A DNA stretch of 64,000 nucleotides from assembly GCF_000264375.1 (NCBI RefSeq), contig NZ_AJXW01000006.1:1-64000 (forward strand). Direction: 5' to 3'. Source of the stretch: Rhodanobacter thiooxydans LCS2 (lineage in GTDB: Bacteria; Pseudomonadota; Gammaproteobacteria; Xanthomonadales; Rhodanobacteraceae). Positions 25,426 through 35,368 of this stretch are shown here, piece by piece (position 1 is the first letter of the stretch; every line of letters starts with the position of its first letter). The notes under the pieces were generated by a model. The model did not search any database and had not been told where the DNA came from. It saw nothing but the letters and a program-made list of their open reading frames with translations. The position numbers and the translations under genes were made by a program.

Positions 25426-28131
25426 GTGGAAGCAAGTCGCGAACCCGAATTCCTGCCGCCCGACGGCCCGTTGCGCGAGGATGTCGGCCGGCTCGGCGCG
25501 ATGGTCGGGCGCATGCTGGCCGAACAGGGCGGCAGGGCGTTCTTCGAGCGGGTCGAGCAGGTGCGCCAGGCGGCGATCCGCCGCCGCCGCGAAGGCGCCA
25601 CGCTGGAGGAACTGGCCGCCTCGCTGGCCGGCCTCGACGCCCGCGACGCCGAAGCGCTGGCGCGCGCGTTCGCCACCTACTTCCAGGCGGTGAACACCGC
25701 CGAGCGGGTGCACCGCATCCGCCGCCGCCGCGACTACCAGCGCGAGGGCAGCGCGCCGCAGCCCGAATCGCTGCTCGACGTGCTGGGCCGGCTGAAGGCC
25801 GAAGGCGTGGGCGCCGACGAACTGGTCGGCTGGCTCGACCGGCTGTGGATCGAGCCGGTGTTCACCGCGCACCCGACCGAGGCGGTGCGCCGCTCGCTGC
25901 TGGAGAAGGAGCAGGCAATCGTTGCTTCGCTGATCGACGGCTTCGATCCGCAGCGTACGCCGCAGGAGCGGCAGGAGGACGACGACCGCATCTACATGGC
26001 GCTGTCCGCCGGCTGGCAGACCGCCGAGGCCTCGCCGGTGCGGCCCAGCGTGCAGGACGAACGCGAGCACGTGGATTTCTACCTGGCCCATCCGCTGTAC
26101 CGGATCGTGCCGGCGCTGTACGAATCGCTGGCGCAGGCGCTGCAGACGACCTACGGCGTGGCGATCCGGCTGCCACGGCTGCTGCGCTTCGCCAGTTGGG
26201 TCGGCGGCGACATGGACGGCAACCCGAACGTGGGCGCCGACACCATCGCCGACTGCCTCGACTCGCAGCGCGCGCTGGTGCTGGAGCGCTACCGTGAGGA
26301 CGTGGCCGCGCTGGCGCGGTCGCTGAGCCAGACCGAGGGGCGGGTGGCGGTGTCCGATGCGCTGCGCGTGCGGCTGGCCGACTACCGCGCGCGTTTTCCC
26401 GCGGCCGCGGCGCAGATCCGCCCGCGCCACGCCGACATGCCGTACCGCCGCCTGCTGCAACTGGTTGGCGCGCGGTTGGCGCTGACCCAGGACGACGACG
26501 CGGACGGCTATGCGACCAGTGACGAGTTGCTGGACGACCTGCAGCTGATCGCCGACAGCCTGTTCCAGCATCGCGGCGTGCACGCCGGCGCCTATGCGGT
26601 GGAACGCCTGCAGTGCCGCGTGCGCAGCTTCGGCTTCCACCTGGCCCGGCTCGACGTGCGGCAGGATTCGCGCGTGCACGACGACGCGCTGGCGGCACTG
26701 CTGGCCGAGCCGGACTGGGCCGCGCGCGACGGCGCTGAACGGGCCATGCGCCTGCGCCCGTACGCCAGCGGCGATGCGGTTTTCCCCCACAGCGAGGATG
26801 CTGGCGCCACCTCGCTGCAGGCGGTGTTCGCCACCCTGCGCGACAGCCGCAAGAGCCACGGCTGCGACGCCACCGGCCTGTACATCATCAGCATGGCGCG
26901 CTCGGCCGCCGACGTGCTGGCGGTGCTGGCGCTGGCGCGGCGTGGCGGGCTGGTCGATGCGGCGGGCGACGTGCCGCTCAACATCGCGCCGCTGTTCGAG
27001 ACCGTCGACGACCTGAAGAACGCGCCGGCCACGCTGCGCGCATTGCTCGGCGATCCGGTCTACCGCCGCCACCTCGCCGCGCGCGGCGACCAGCAGTGGG
27101 TGATGCTGGGTTACTCCGACAGCGGCAAGGACGGCGGCACGCTGGCCTCGCGCTGGGGTCTGCAGCGCGCCCAAGTGGAATTGCTGGAGGTGGCGCACGC
27201 AGCCGGCATCCAGCTGGCGTTCTTCCACGGCCGCGGTGGCTCGGCCAGCCGCGGCGGTGCGCGCATCACGCCGGCGCTGATGTCCGCACCGCGCGGCGCG
27301 GTGGCCGGCGTGCTGCGGGTGACCGAGCAGGGCGAGGTGATCCACCGCAAGTACGGCATCCGCGCGCTGGCGCTGCGCAACCTGGAGCAGACCATGGGCG
27401 CGGTGCTGCGCGCCTCGCTGCGCCCGCGCGAAGACGAACCGCGCGAGGAACGCTGGCGCGAAGTGATGAACACGCTGTCGGCGACCAGCCGACAGAGCTA
27501 CCGCGCCTTCGTCGAGCGCGACGGTTTCGTCGACTATTTCCGCAGCGCCACGCCGGTCGACGTGATCGAGCAGATGACCCTGGGTTCGCGCCCGGCCAGC
27601 CGCCGCAGCATGCGCGGCGTGCAGGATCTGCGCGCGATCCCGTGGGTATTCGCCTGGACCCAGTGCCGCTCGATCCTGCCCGGCTGGTACGGCCTGGGCA
27701 GCGCGCTGGAGCAGGGTGTACGGCAATTTGGCAAAGAAACGCTGGCGGAGATGGCGCGCGACTGGCCGTTCTTCTGCAACCTGCTCGACGACGTGGAAAT
27801 GGTGCTGGCCAAGTGCGACCTGGACATCGCCGAGGCGTTCTCGAAATTGTCCGGCCCGGCGCACGACGAGTTCTTCGGCCTGATCCGCGCCGAGTTCGCA
27901 CGCACCCGACACTGGCTACTGCAACTGAAAGGCAGCGACGTACTACTGCATGGCGAGCCGCGCCTGGCCGCCTCGATCCGCCTGCGCAACCCCTACGTCG
28001 ATCCGATGAGCCTGCTGCAGGTCGACCTGCTGCAGCGCTGGCGCGCAGGCGAGCGCAGCGACGACGCCGTACTGCAGGCGCTGGTCGCCTGCGTCAACGG
28101 CGTTTCGCAGGGCTTGCAGAACACCGGCTGA
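25426..28131 (+). CDS. ppc: Phosphoenolpyruvate carboxylase
   Basis: A 901-aa enzyme that carboxylates PEP to oxaloacetate and so refills the TCA cycle. Conserved motifs are all present: [49 protein letters not shown], and the C-terminal [17 protein letters not shown] with the terminal NTG. The GTG at 25426 is chosen because GGAG at 25415-25418 sits 7 nt upstream; an ORF extension to 25186 lies over the ahcY riboswitch on the other strand. It is divergent from ahcY and monocistronic. Confidence 0.97.
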   Translation: MEASREPEFLPPDGPLREDVGRLGAMVGRMLAEQGGRAFFERVEQVRQAAIRRRREGATLEELAASLAGLDARDAEALARAFATYFQAVNTAERVHRIRRRRDYQREGSAPQPESLLDVLGRLKAEGVGADELVGWLDRLWIEPVFTAHPTEAVRRSLLEKEQAIVASLIDGFDPQRTPQERQEDDDRIYMALSAGWQTAEASPVRPSVQDEREHVDFYLAHPLYRIVPALYESLAQALQTTYGVAIRLPRLLRFASWVGGDMDGNPNVGADTIADCLDSQRALVLERYREDVAALARSLSQTEGRVAVSDALRVRLADYRARFPAAAAQIRPRHADMPYRRLLQLVGARLALTQDDDADGYATSDELLDDLQLIADSLFQHRGVHAGAYAVERLQCRVRSFGFHLARLDVRQDSRVHDDALAALLAEPDWAARDGAERAMRLRPYASGDAVFPHSEDAGATSLQAVFATLRDSRKSHGCDATGLYIISMARSAADVLAVLALARRGGLVDAAGDVPLNIAPLFETVDDLKNAPATLRALLGDPVYRRHLAARGDQQWVMLGYSDSGKDGGTLASRWGLQRAQVELLEVAHAAGIQLAFFHGRGGSASRGGARITPALMSAPRGAVAGVLRVTEQGEVIHRKYGIRALALRNLEQTMGAVLRASLRPREDEPREERWREVMNTLSATSRQSYRAFVERDGFVDYFRSATPVDVIEQMTLGSRPASRRSMRGVQDLRAIPWVFAWTQCRSILPGWYGLGSALEQGVRQFGKETLAEMARDWPFFCNLLDDVEMVLAKCDLDIAEAFSKLSGPAHDEFFGLIRAEFARTRHWLLQLKGSDVLLHGEPRLAASIRLRNPYVDPMSLLQVDLLQRWRAGERSDDAVLQALVACVNGVSQGLQNTG

Positions 28132-28151
28132 CCGCGCCCTCACCCTTTTTT

Positions 28152-28237
28152 GTAGGAGCCCGCTCGCGGGCGATGCTTTGAAGTCCGGGATTCAGGATTC
28201 GCAACAGCAAAAGCATCGCCCGCGAGCGGGCTCCTAC
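28152..28237. repeat. REP-like hairpin element, family A, complete copy
   Basis: An 86-bp inverted-repeat element that matches 4919-5004 over both arms; only the centre differs (CCGGGATTCAGGATTCGC). It follows ppc by 20 nt. Its CTAC end gives the TAG stop codon of the convergent GIY-YIG gene at 28234-28236. Confidence 0.9.
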
Positions 28238-28509
28238 GACGCGTGCGTGGTGGCGAAGTGGAGGGCCGCGATGCGTTCGGCGCGTGGCAACCGCTTCCAC
28301 GCCATCTCCAGCTTCAGCGCCTCGCTGCGACTGGCCACCCACACCCAACCCAGCAAATGCCGCGGTGGGTTGGAGCGGGTGAAGCGCGCGCCCTTGCCGC
28401 TGAGGTGTTTCGCGTAGCGTTGTTTGGGGTCGCGCGCGATGCCGGTGTAGACGCGGCCATCGGCGCATTCGAGCAGGTAGACGGCCCAGGTGTCGGCGCC
28501 GTCGCTCAT
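28234..28509 (-). CDS. GIY-YIG nuclease family protein
   Basis: A 91-aa protein of the small UPF0213/YhbQ-like GIY-YIG group. The core is visible as AVYLLECADGRVYTGIARDPKQRYAKH, with the Tyr pair at 11 and 21 and the Arg after the second, followed by GKGARFTRSNPPRHLL and the acidic EALKLEMAWKRL. Such proteins are putative single-domain DNA nucleases of unclear biological role. Its stop codon comes from the REP-like element at 28152-28237. Confidence 0.9.
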   Translation of the reverse strand: MSDGADTWAVYLLECADGRVYTGIARDPKQRYAKHLSGKGARFTRSNPPRHLLGWVWVASRSEALKLEMAWKRLPRAERIAALHFATTHAS

Positions 28510-28513
28510 GCGT

Positions 28514-29143
28514 TCAGGCCCACTCGACCAGGCCTTCGGCCTCGCACGCCTGCTTCCACGACGTGCGCGCCTTCAGCCGTGTGGCCAGCGCGGCCAGGTG
28601 CGGCCACTCGGTGGCGGGCTTGGGCATGTTGCGCGACCAGCGCATCAGCATCAGCGCGTACAGGTCGACCAGGCTGAAGCGGTCGCCGAGCATGTACGGA
28701 CCGTGCTCGGCGAGATGCGCGTCGATCTTTGACCAGCATTTCTCGATGCCGGCGCGGGCCGCCTGCTTGACCGTGTCGGCACCCTCGGGCAGGTGGTCAC
28801 CGGGATAGAACCATTGGCGGAACAGCGGTTGCAGGTTGTTGGCCAGGTACAGCATCCATTGCAGGAACTCCGCACGCTGCGCGCTGCCGGGGGCCGGCGC
28901 CAACGCGGCTTCCGGATGCCGCTCGGCCAGCAGCATCGCCAGCGCCGCAGCCTCGCCGTGCGGCACGCCATCGACCACCAGGGTCGGCACCACGCCGTTC
29001 GGGTTGATCGCCAGGTACGCCGCGCTGCGCTGCTCGCCCTTCTCGATGTCGATGCGCTTGAGCTCATGCGGCGCGCCGATTTCCAGCAGCGCCAAGTGCA
29101 CCAGCAGGTTGGCCGAACCGGGGGCGTAGTAGAGCGTGTACAT
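28514..29143 (-). CDS. Glutathione S-transferase family protein
   Basis: A 209-aa soluble GST-fold protein. The thioredoxin-like N-terminal domain reads MYTLYYAPGSANLLVHLALLE, with NPNGVVPTLVVDG and the GSH-binding turn HGEAAALAMLLAER. The helical C-terminal domain has the GDRFSLVDLYALMLM N-capping motif. The ATG at 29143 fits the family start; the longer frame adds 15 unrelated residues. The substrate is unknown. It starts 5 nt upstream of the GIY-YIG gene in the same direction and may be cotranscribed with it. Confidence 0.9.
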   Translation of the reverse strand: MYTLYYAPGSANLLVHLALLEIGAPHELKRIDIEKGEQRSAAYLAINPNGVVPTLVVDGVPHGEAAALAMLLAERHPEAALAPAPGSAQRAEFLQWMLYLANNLQPLFRQWFYPGDHLPEGADTVKQAARAGIEKCWSKIDAHLAEHGPYMLGDRFSLVDLYALMLMRWSRNMPKPATEWPHLAALATRLKARTSWKQACEAEGLVEWA

Positions 29144-29218
29144 GGTGGGTTTCCGTGGAGACAAGTCAGCAATTGTACGCCGCGGCAAGCCATCCAGTTC
29201 TGCCCGGTGCGGGTTCCG

Positions 29219-29857
29219 TCAGCGCCGTCCTTCCAGTTCGGCGATGGCATGCTGAAGGTTCACTATGGCCTGCTGTTCCATTGCATCAGGAAAGCAATCG
29301 CTGGTGTAGATTTTCGGCCGTTCCAGCAAGCTGCGCAGGATCGCCGCCCGCTTTTTCCGATAGAGAAACGCAGACACGAGTTTGTATTCCTGTCGCACTT
29401 GCTGCTCATAGCGCGCGTACACCGGCGGACTCGCGCCAAGTATCGACAGGTCGATGTCCACCAGTGCGGCCTCATCCCTGGTTTGCGCAGAGCCTGTGTG
29501 ACGGGTGGTCATGATGAGCCGATGCACGCGGGTGGCAGCATCCGTGGCCACACCGTTATCCCGCATGAAAGCAGTGGCCCAATCTGCGCTGCGCAGTTCG
29601 TTGTCGTGGGACAGGGGTTTGTAGATCGCGTCATGGAACCACAGTGCGATCTCCACTTCATGAGGAGCATCGAGCCGAGCAGTGGTCAGGTCCAGATGCC
29701 GCAGGCACGCCGAGATGTGTTCGGCCGTGTGGTAATGGCGCCAGCTTTCCGAGTAGGCAGCCACCAGTGTGTCGAAAACCTCATGCCTGCGTGGGAAGCC
29801 CCAGGCAGTCATCAGCCGCGACCAGCGCTCAGGCGTCATCTGTGAGTCGTGGAGCAT
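29219..29857 (-). CDS. HD-superfamily predicted metal-dependent phosphohydrolase
   Basis: A 212-aa protein of the COG4339 type, often misnamed after an NMDA receptor subunit. Metal-binding motifs appear as RHYHTAEHIS (about residues 40-49), ALWFHDAIYKP (His-Asp about 73-74) and LVDIDLSILGA (Asp about 137-139), in the usual HD-domain order. The substrate is unknown. The ATG at 29857 lies 29 nt inside the upstream hypothetical gene, so the two are probably translated as a coupled pair. Confidence 0.82.
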   Translation of the reverse strand: MLHDSQMTPERWSRLMTAWGFPRRHEVFDTLVAAYSESWRHYHTAEHISACLRHLDLTTARLDAPHEVEIALWFHDAIYKPLSHDNELRSADWATAFMRDNGVATDAATRVHRLIMTTRHTGSAQTRDEAALVDIDLSILGASPPVYARYEQQVRQEYKLVSAFLYRKKRAAILRSLLERPKIYTSDCFPDAMEQQAIVNLQHAIAELEGRR

Positions 29858-30224
29858 CGTCCCTCCTCAATCCGAAGGCCTGCAGCAGGTTCTTGCCAGC
29901 CAGCACGGCGTACAACCATGCCTTGCGCCAGCGGTTGCCAAGCAGAATGACATGAACGTGCCATCCCTTCTCGCGCCTTGCGCTGTACCCGCTGTAGAGA
30001 ACCGTGAAGGCTTCGGTGTCGTTGAGCAGTTCCTGTGACAGGCGTTGTGCCTGGCGAATGCCAAAGTCGAGCATCTCGGCCACCTCCTCGGCCGATGGCT
30101 GACCTTGGCTCTTCGGGAAGGTCAGCAAGTAGTAATTCGGAATCAGCTCGTTCCGGATGGCGGAAAGCTCACAGCGCCGGCCGGAGGCCAGGTGAAGGGT
30201 TTTCATCTTCGGGGTGGTGGGCAC
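29829..30224 (-). CDS. Conserved-looking hypothetical protein, overlaps the HD gene
   Basis: A 131-aa protein I do not recognise. It is soluble, with LIPNYYLLTFPKSQGQPSAEEVAEMLDFGIRQAQRLSQ in the middle and WHVHVILLGNRWRKAWLYAVLAG near the C-terminus; the His-x-His in WHVHV is the only motif-like feature. The GTG at 30224 is favoured by AAGGAAA 6 nt upstream; an in-frame ATG lies at 30206. Its 3' end overlaps the HD gene by 29 nt. The 230-nt region upstream (30225-30454) shows no gene. Confidence 0.6.
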   Translation of the reverse strand: MPTTPKMKTLHLASGRRCELSAIRNELIPNYYLLTFPKSQGQPSAEEVAEMLDFGIRQAQRLSQELLNDTEAFTVLYSGYSARREKGWHVHVILLGNRWRKAWLYAVLAGKNLLQAFGLRRDDAPRLTDDA

Positions 30225-30454
30225 GTCGAGTTTCCTTCGTCCATGGTCAGGGAAGGCCGGAGCAATCGGTTTCTTGCAGCAGGAAGCTTTTCAACAGCTG
30301 CAGGATTGGTCAAGCAGAGTCACCCTGTCTCCGCACGCCTTCATTGGGAGGCGCTGGATCCCGGCTTGACCGGCCTTCGGTCGTCATGAGGCGCCTCGCT
30401 GGGATGACGGGCAAAACGCGACTTCCCTCCCACGTTCAGGCAGAGGCTGCGCGC

Positions 30455-32311
30455 TCAGCCGTCCAGTTCCGACCAGCGTACATAGGCCGCGTCGAGTTCG
30501 GCCTGCAGCGTCACCAGCGCTTCGTTCGCCTTGACGATGGCGGCGCTGTCCTGCTGGAAGAACGCGGACCCGTTCATCGTCGCGGTGCGCGCGGCGATGT
30601 CGCCTTCCAGTTGCTCGATGCGTTTCGGCAGCTGTTCCAGTTCGTGCTGTTCCTTGAAGCTGCGCTTGCGCTTCGGCGCAGCCGGGGCAACGGGAGCCGG
30701 TGCGGTAGATTTGCCCGCAGTGGCGGCACTGCGCGGTGCCGGCCGCTGGCGCAGCCAATCGCTGTAGCCGCCCACGTATTCGCCGATCTGGCCTTCGCCT
30801 TCCAGCACCAGCGTGCTGGAGACCACGTTGTCGAGGAAGGCGCGGTCGTGCGAGACCAGCAGCAGGGTGCCCTGGTAGTCGGTGAGCAGTTCTTCCAGCA
30901 GTTCGAGCGTCTCGACGTCGAGGTCGTTGGTCGGTTCATCCATCACCAGCAGGTTGGACGGCTGCGCGAACAGCTTGGCCAGCAGCAGGCGGTTGCGCTC
31001 GCCGCCGGACAGGCGGGTGATCGGCGCGCGAGCGCGCTCGGGCGAGAACAGGAAATCCTGCAGATAGCCGATGATGTGCTTGCGCTGGCCGTTGAGCTCG
31101 ATGTACTCGCGGCCCTCGGCCACGTTGTCCAGCGCGTTGAGCTGGTCGTTGAGCTGCAGCCGGTGCTGGTCGAAATAGGCGACCTGGATGCCGGTGCCCA
31201 GCTCTGCGGTGCCGCGTTGCGGCTGCAGTTCGCCCAGCATGATCTTCAGCAGGGTGCTCTTGCCGGCGCCGTTCGGACCGATGATGCCGATGCGGTCACC
31301 GCGCATGATGGTGGTGGAAAGGTCGTCGATCAGCACACGGCCGCCGTAGGCCTGGTGCACGTGCTTGAGGTCGATCACCTTCTTGCCGGAAGACTGCGCG
31401 TTGGCCGCGGTCATCCTGACGTTGCCATTGAGGTTGCGCCGCTCCGCACGCTCCACACGCAACGCCTTCAGCGCGCGCACGCGGCCTTCGTTGCGCGTGC
31501 GCCGGGCCTTGATGCCCTGGCGGATCCACACTTCCTCCTGCGCCAGCTTCTTGTCGAACAGCGCGTTCGCCTGCGCTTCGGCGTGCAGGCGCTCCTCGCG
31601 CCGGCGGAGGTAGTTGTCGTAGTCGCCCGGCCAGTCGGTCAGTGCGCCGCGGTCGATTTCGACGATGCGGGTGGCCAGCGCGCGCAGGAAGCTGCGGTCG
31701 TGGGTGACGAAGATGATGCTGCCGGCGAACTGCTTGAGGAAGCTTTCCAGCCAGCCGATCGCCTCGATGTCGAGGTGGTTGGTCGGCTCATCCAGCAGCA
31801 GCACGTCGGGCTTGCGCACCAGTGCCTGCGCCAGCAGCACGCGGCGCTTCATGCCGCCGGACAACGCGGCGAAGTCGGTCTCGCCGGGCAGCTCCAGCTG
31901 GGTGATCACGTCGCTGACGCGGCGATCCAGGTCCCAGCCGTGCTGCGCCTCGATCTGGTGCTGCACGTCGCCCAGCGCATCGAAGTCGCCGGTATCGAGC
32001 AGGTGGTGATAGCGCGCCAGCAGCCGGCCGAGGTCGCCCAGGCCCTCGGCGACCACGTCGAACACGCTGCCTTCGGTGCCGTGCGGCACTTCCTGCGCCA
32101 TCCGCGCGACCACGATGCCGTTCTGCACGCGCACCTCGCCGTCGTCGGCATGCAGCTCGCCGGCGATCAGCTTCATCAGTGTGGATTTGCCTTCGCCGTT
32201 GCGGCCGACGATGCATACCCGCTCGTTCGCCTCGATCGACAGATCGACATGTTCGAGCAGGAGCGGGCCGCCGATGCTGAAGTCGACGCGTTGCAGTTGG
32301 ATAAGGGACAT
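30455..32311 (-). CDS. uup: ABC-F family ATPase (Uup-like)
   Basis: A 618-aa soluble protein with two ABC domains and no membrane segments, as in ABC-F translation factors. Walker A boxes are GRNGEGKST and GPNGAGKST; signatures are LSGGMKRR and LSGGERNR; Walker B are LLLDEPTNHLD and LVMDEPTNDLD. The C-terminal 80 residues (KRKRSFKEQHELEQLPKRIEQLEG) form the coiled coil typical of Uup, which binds DNA or ribosomes. The ATG at 32311 is only 6 nt after a TACAAT box, suggesting a leaderless mRNA. Confidence 0.92.
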   Translation of the reverse strand: MSLIQLQRVDFSIGGPLLLEHVDLSIEANERVCIVGRNGEGKSTLMKLIAGELHADDGEVRVQNGIVVARMAQEVPHGTEGSVFDVVAEGLGDLGRLLARYHHLLDTGDFDALGDVQHQIEAQHGWDLDRRVSDVITQLELPGETDFAALSGGMKRRVLLAQALVRKPDVLLLDEPTNHLDIEAIGWLESFLKQFAGSIIFVTHDRSFLRALATRIVEIDRGALTDWPGDYDNYLRRREERLHAEAQANALFDKKLAQEEVWIRQGIKARRTRNEGRVRALKALRVERAERRNLNGNVRMTAANAQSSGKKVIDLKHVHQAYGGRVLIDDLSTTIMRGDRIGIIGPNGAGKSTLLKIMLGELQPQRGTAELGTGIQVAYFDQHRLQLNDQLNALDNVAEGREYIELNGQRKHIIGYLQDFLFSPERARAPITRLSGGERNRLLLAKLFAQPSNLLVMDEPTNDLDVETLELLEELLTDYQGTLLLVSHDRAFLDNVVSSTLVLEGEGQIGEYVGGYSDWLRQRPAPRSAATAGKSTAPAPVAPAAPKRKRSFKEQHELEQLPKRIEQLEGDIAARTATMNGSAFFQQDSAAIVKANEALVTLQAELDAAYVRWSELDG

Positions 32312-32317
32312 ACTGCA

Positions 32318-32323
32318 ATTGTA
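32318..32323 (-). promoter_or_regulatory. Candidate -10 box for a leaderless uup transcript
   Basis: TACAAT on the minus strand ends 6 nt before the uup ATG, and there is no Shine-Dalgarno between them. Transcription would start at or next to the A of the start codon. The -35 region (TGTCAC) is weak. Confidence 0.4.
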
Positions 32324-32404
32324 GATGGCCGTGGCCGTCGGTGACATGGGTATCCAGGCGCGCGGAGCGGGATCATCGATCCATGCAGACATCGGGAGTT
32401 GCGC

Positions 32405-33010
32405 ATGAACCAGTGGGATGAGCGTTACGCCGGGGAGTCGTTCCACTTCGGGACGATGCCGAACGCGTTTCTTGCGGCGCAGCGGCATCGCCTGCCCGCC
32501 CGCGGGCTTGCCCTGGCGGTGGCCGACGGGGAAGGGCGCAACGGTGTGTGGCTGGCCGAGCAGGGCCTGGACGTGCTGGCGGTGGATGCCTCGCCGGTCG
32601 GGCTGGACAAGAGCCGGCGGCTTGCCGCGGGGCGCGGCGTCTCGCTGCGTTACGAGCTTGCCGATCTGGCGACCTGGGATTTCGGTCGCGAGCGCTTCGA
32701 CGTGATCGTCGCGATCTTCATCCAGTTCGCCGCGCCGGCGCTGCGCACGCGGATATTCGCGGGCCTGGGCGACGCCCTGAAACCGGGTGGCCTGCTGTTG
32801 CTGGAAGGCTATCGCCCTGAACAGCTCGCTTACGGTACCGGGGGTCCACCGATCGCGGAGAACCTGTACACCGAGGCTATGCTGCGGCAGGGCTTCGCCT
32901 CGCTGCAGATCGATGAGCTGGCGGCTTACGACGCGCCGATCCACGAAGGACGCGGCCACGACGGCATGTCGGCGTTGATCGATCTGGTGGCGCGCAAGCC
33001 GTTGCGTTGA
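32405..33010 (+). CDS. Class I SAM-dependent methyltransferase
   Basis: A 201-aa soluble methyltransferase of the TehB/tellurite-resistance-like group. It starts MNQWDERYAGESFHFGTMPNAFL, and the SAM site motif I reads ALAVADGEGRNGVWLAEQG with DVLAVDASPVGL, followed by FDVIVAIFIQF. The substrate is unknown. The ATG at 32405 has GGGAG 6 nt upstream. It is divergent from uup and converges with metK, sharing the bidirectional hairpin at 33022-33046. Confidence 0.88.
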   Translation: MNQWDERYAGESFHFGTMPNAFLAAQRHRLPARGLALAVADGEGRNGVWLAEQGLDVLAVDASPVGLDKSRRLAAGRGVSLRYELADLATWDFGRERFDVIVAIFIQFAAPALRTRIFAGLGDALKPGGLLLLEGYRPEQLAYGTGGPPIAENLYTEAMLRQGFASLQIDELAAYDAPIHEGRGHDGMSALIDLVARKPLR

Positions 33011-33014
33011 GTGG

Positions 33015-33046
33015 ACAAAAAAACGGGCCGCGCGAGGCGGCCCGTT
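33015..33046 (-). terminator. Rho-independent terminator of metK
   Basis: ACGGGCCGC (33023-33031) pairs exactly with GCGGCCCGT (33037-33045). On the minus strand the hairpin is followed by a run of seven T, 25 nt after the metK stop. Confidence 0.85.
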
Positions 33047-33070
33047 CCTGTCGGCGGCTGAGGCAGCGGC

Positions 33071-34270
33071 CTACTTCAGTTTTGCATCCTTGCGCAGCGC
33101 CTCGGCGCGGTCGGTCTTCTCCCACGAGAACGTGGTGTAGGACTTGCCGTTGGCGTCCTTGACCAGCTGCGGGGTGCGGCCGAAGTGGCCGTAGCTGGCG
33201 GTCTGCTGGTACATCGGGTGGATCAGGTCGAGCATCTGCAGGATGCCGTACGGACGCAGGTCGAAGTGCTTGCGGATCAGCTTCTCGATCTTGTCGTCGC
33301 TGATCTTGCCGGTGCCGAAGGTGGTGACCGAGATCGAGGTGGGATGCGCCACGCCGATCGCGTAGCTCACTTGCACCTCGCAGCGGTCGGCGATGCCGGC
33401 GGCCACGATGTTCTTCGCCACGTAGCGCGCGGCGTAGGCGGCCGAACGGTCGACCTTGGACGGGTCCTTGCCGGAGAACGCGCCACCGCCGTGACGGGCC
33501 CAGCCGCCGTAGGTGTCGACGATGATCTTGCGGCCGGTCAGGCCGCAGTCGCCCACCGGGCCACCGATGACGAACTTGCCGGTAGGATTGATGTGGATCT
33601 TGGTGCCCTTGTGCAGCAGCTTGGCCGGAAGCACGGGCTTGAGGATGGTCTCGCGCACCGCCTCGATCAGGTCCTTCTGCTTGACCGACGGATCATGCTG
33701 GGTCGACAGCACCACGGCGTCGATCGCGGTGGCCACGCCGTGCTCGTAGCGCAGGGTGACCTGGCTCTTCGCATCTGGGCGCAGCCACGGCAGCGGCGAG
33801 TTCTTCCGCTTGCGGACTTTTGCCTGCTGCTCGACCAGCCGGTGCGAGTAGTAGATTGCCGCCGGCATGAAGTCCTTCGTCTCGTTGGTGGCGTAGCCGA
33901 ACATGAGGCCCTGGTCGCCGGCGCCCTGGTCTTCCGGGTTCTTGCGGTCCACGCCCTGGTTGATGTCCGGCGACTGCTTGCCGATCAGGTTGATCACGCC
34001 GCAGGTGGCGCCGTCGAAGCCGACGTCGCTGGAGTCGTAGCCGATGTCGACGATCACCTTGCGGGTCAGCGCCTCCAGGTCGATCCAGGCGCCGGTGGTG
34101 ATCTCGCCGGCGACGATCGCCACGCCGGTCTTGACCATGGTTTCGCAAGCCACGCGGGCGCGCGGGTCCTGCGCGATGATCGCGTCGAGCACGGCGTCGG
34201 AGATCTGGTCGGCGACTTTGTCCGGATGGCCTTCGGAGACCGATTCGGAGGTGAACAGGTAGTTGGACAT
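33071..34270 (-). CDS. metK: S-adenosylmethionine synthetase
   Basis: A 399-aa enzyme that makes SAM from methionine and ATP. It carries [23 protein letters not shown] at the N-terminus, the ATP-site [12 protein letters not shown], the [23 protein letters not shown] loop and the C-terminal [12 protein letters not shown]. Length is normal. Upstream GAAGGGATAT gives a weak ribosome binding site; no known SAM or MetJ-type control element was seen in the 175-nt leader. It is the supplier for the methyltransferases nearby, and its product is recycled through ahcY. Confidence 0.98.
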   Translation of the reverse strand: MSNYLFTSESVSEGHPDKVADQISDAVLDAIIAQDPRARVACETMVKTGVAIVAGEITTGAWIDLEALTRKVIVDIGYDSSDVGFDGATCGVINLIGKQSPDINQGVDRKNPEDQGAGDQGLMFGYATNETKDFMPAAIYYSHRLVEQQAKVRKRKNSPLPWLRPDAKSQVTLRYEHGVATAIDAVVLSTQHDPSVKQKDLIEAVRETILKPVLPAKLLHKGTKIHINPTGKFVIGGPVGDCGLTGRKIIVDTYGGWARHGGGAFSGKDPSKVDRSAAYAARYVAKNIVAAGIADRCEVQVSYAIGVAHPTSISVTTFGTGKISDDKIEKLIRKHFDLRPYGILQMLDLIHPMYQQTASYGHFGRTPQLVKDANGKSYTTFSWEKTDRAEALRKDAKLK

Positions 34271-34445
34271 CGCGGTTTATATCCCTTCGTACGGATAGAA
34301 AGATAAATGAAGTCGGGCATGATACATCGCCGCCCCCGGTTTTGCAGCTTGCGGCGATTCTGGCGGCTGCCGGGTTAGGCCCGTGTTCAGTCGTTTGGAC
34401 GGCTTTACGGCCTGCTGCGGCGCTGCGGGGCGGCACGCGCATGAC

Positions 34446-35279
34446 TCAGTAGGGGCTCGCGCGCGCCTGCACGAACGCGAAGAAGAACACCGCATCGGGG
34501 TCGTTGCGGACCGCCTGGAGTTCCGTGCGCATGCCTGCGACCGTGGCGGCCTCGACCTTTCCGGCCAGCACCAGCTGTTCGGCCGCCGACAGCAGCAGCT
34601 CTTCCCAGAATTCGATCATGTGCTTGCGGCGCGCCGGCTGGCGGTTGTCCAGATGGATGCTCTTCACTTCCGTCTGCACGTCGCGGTAGCCGCCGGCCAG
34701 CAGCAGGTTGCCCAGCTTGGCGCCGATGAACGGGTCGCCGCCGCTGTCGTACTGGTAGTCGTTGAAGGCCATCCAGTAGCGCAGCAGGTTCGGCGAATAG
34801 GGGTCTAGGAAGAAGGAGGAGTTCAGCACCTCGGTGACGTAGACAGTGGCGCCGGGGCTGAGCACGCGGCGTACCTCGCTGAGTACGCGCGCCGGGCTGG
34901 GCATGTGCTCGAGCACCCAGCACAGGTAGGCCGCATCGAAACTGCGTTCGGCGAAGGGAAGGTCCGTGGCGTCGGCCTGCTGCAGGGTATAGCGCGTCGC
35001 GCACCAGGGGGTTTGCGCCAGGTTGTGGCTGGCGGCGGCAAGTTGCGCGGCGGAGCGGTCGATGCCGGTGACGTGCAGTTGCGGAAACCGTCGCAACAGG
35101 ATTTCGGTCTGGGCGCCAACCCCGGAACCGACTTCCAGCAGGCGCGTCGCGTCGCTGTAGTCGATGTGGCTGAACAGGCTGGTTTCGAACATGTGCGCCT
35201 GCCGCACCAGCCGCGACTGCTCCTCCGCGGAAAAGCCGTGGATATAGGGGAATTCACCTGCGGTCGTGCTGCTGTTCAT
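34446..35279 (-). CDS. Class I SAM-dependent methyltransferase
   Basis: A 277-aa soluble methyltransferase of the UbiE/Methyltransf_11 type. Motif I is LLEVGSGVGAQTEILLRRF, motif II VTGIDRSAAQL, followed by DATDLPFAERSFDAAYLCWVLEHMPSPARVLSEVRRVL. A C-terminal insert (LNSSFFLDPYSPNLLRYWMAFNDYQYDSGGDPFIG) may bind a lipid or small-molecule substrate, but none can be named. It is transcribed toward metK with a gap of 175 nt. Confidence 0.88.
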   Translation of the reverse strand: MNSSTTAGEFPYIHGFSAEEQSRLVRQAHMFETSLFSHIDYSDATRLLEVGSGVGAQTEILLRRFPQLHVTGIDRSAAQLAAASHNLAQTPWCATRYTLQQADATDLPFAERSFDAAYLCWVLEHMPSPARVLSEVRRVLSPGATVYVTEVLNSSFFLDPYSPNLLRYWMAFNDYQYDSGGDPFIGAKLGNLLLAGGYRDVQTEVKSIHLDNRQPARRKHMIEFWEELLLSAAEQLVLAGKVEAATVAGMRTELQAVRNDPDAVFFFAFVQARASPY

Positions 35280-35368
35280 CGTCGACGTTCAAGGAGCCGC
35301 TGCTGCCGGCTACGGTACTCCTCCGCCATGGCCGCGGGGCGCGGTCGACGATTCTGCGGCGACCGCGT

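Noticed and set aside
25411-27912. 833-codon minus-strand open frame opposite ppc
   Set aside because: PEP carboxylase motifs are all on the plus strand. The reverse frame has biased His/Arg/Gln composition and no domain.
34271-34445. SAM riboswitch or MetJ boxes upstream of metK
   Set aside because: I looked for the known SAM aptamer cores and AGACGTCT-type boxes and found none in the leader.
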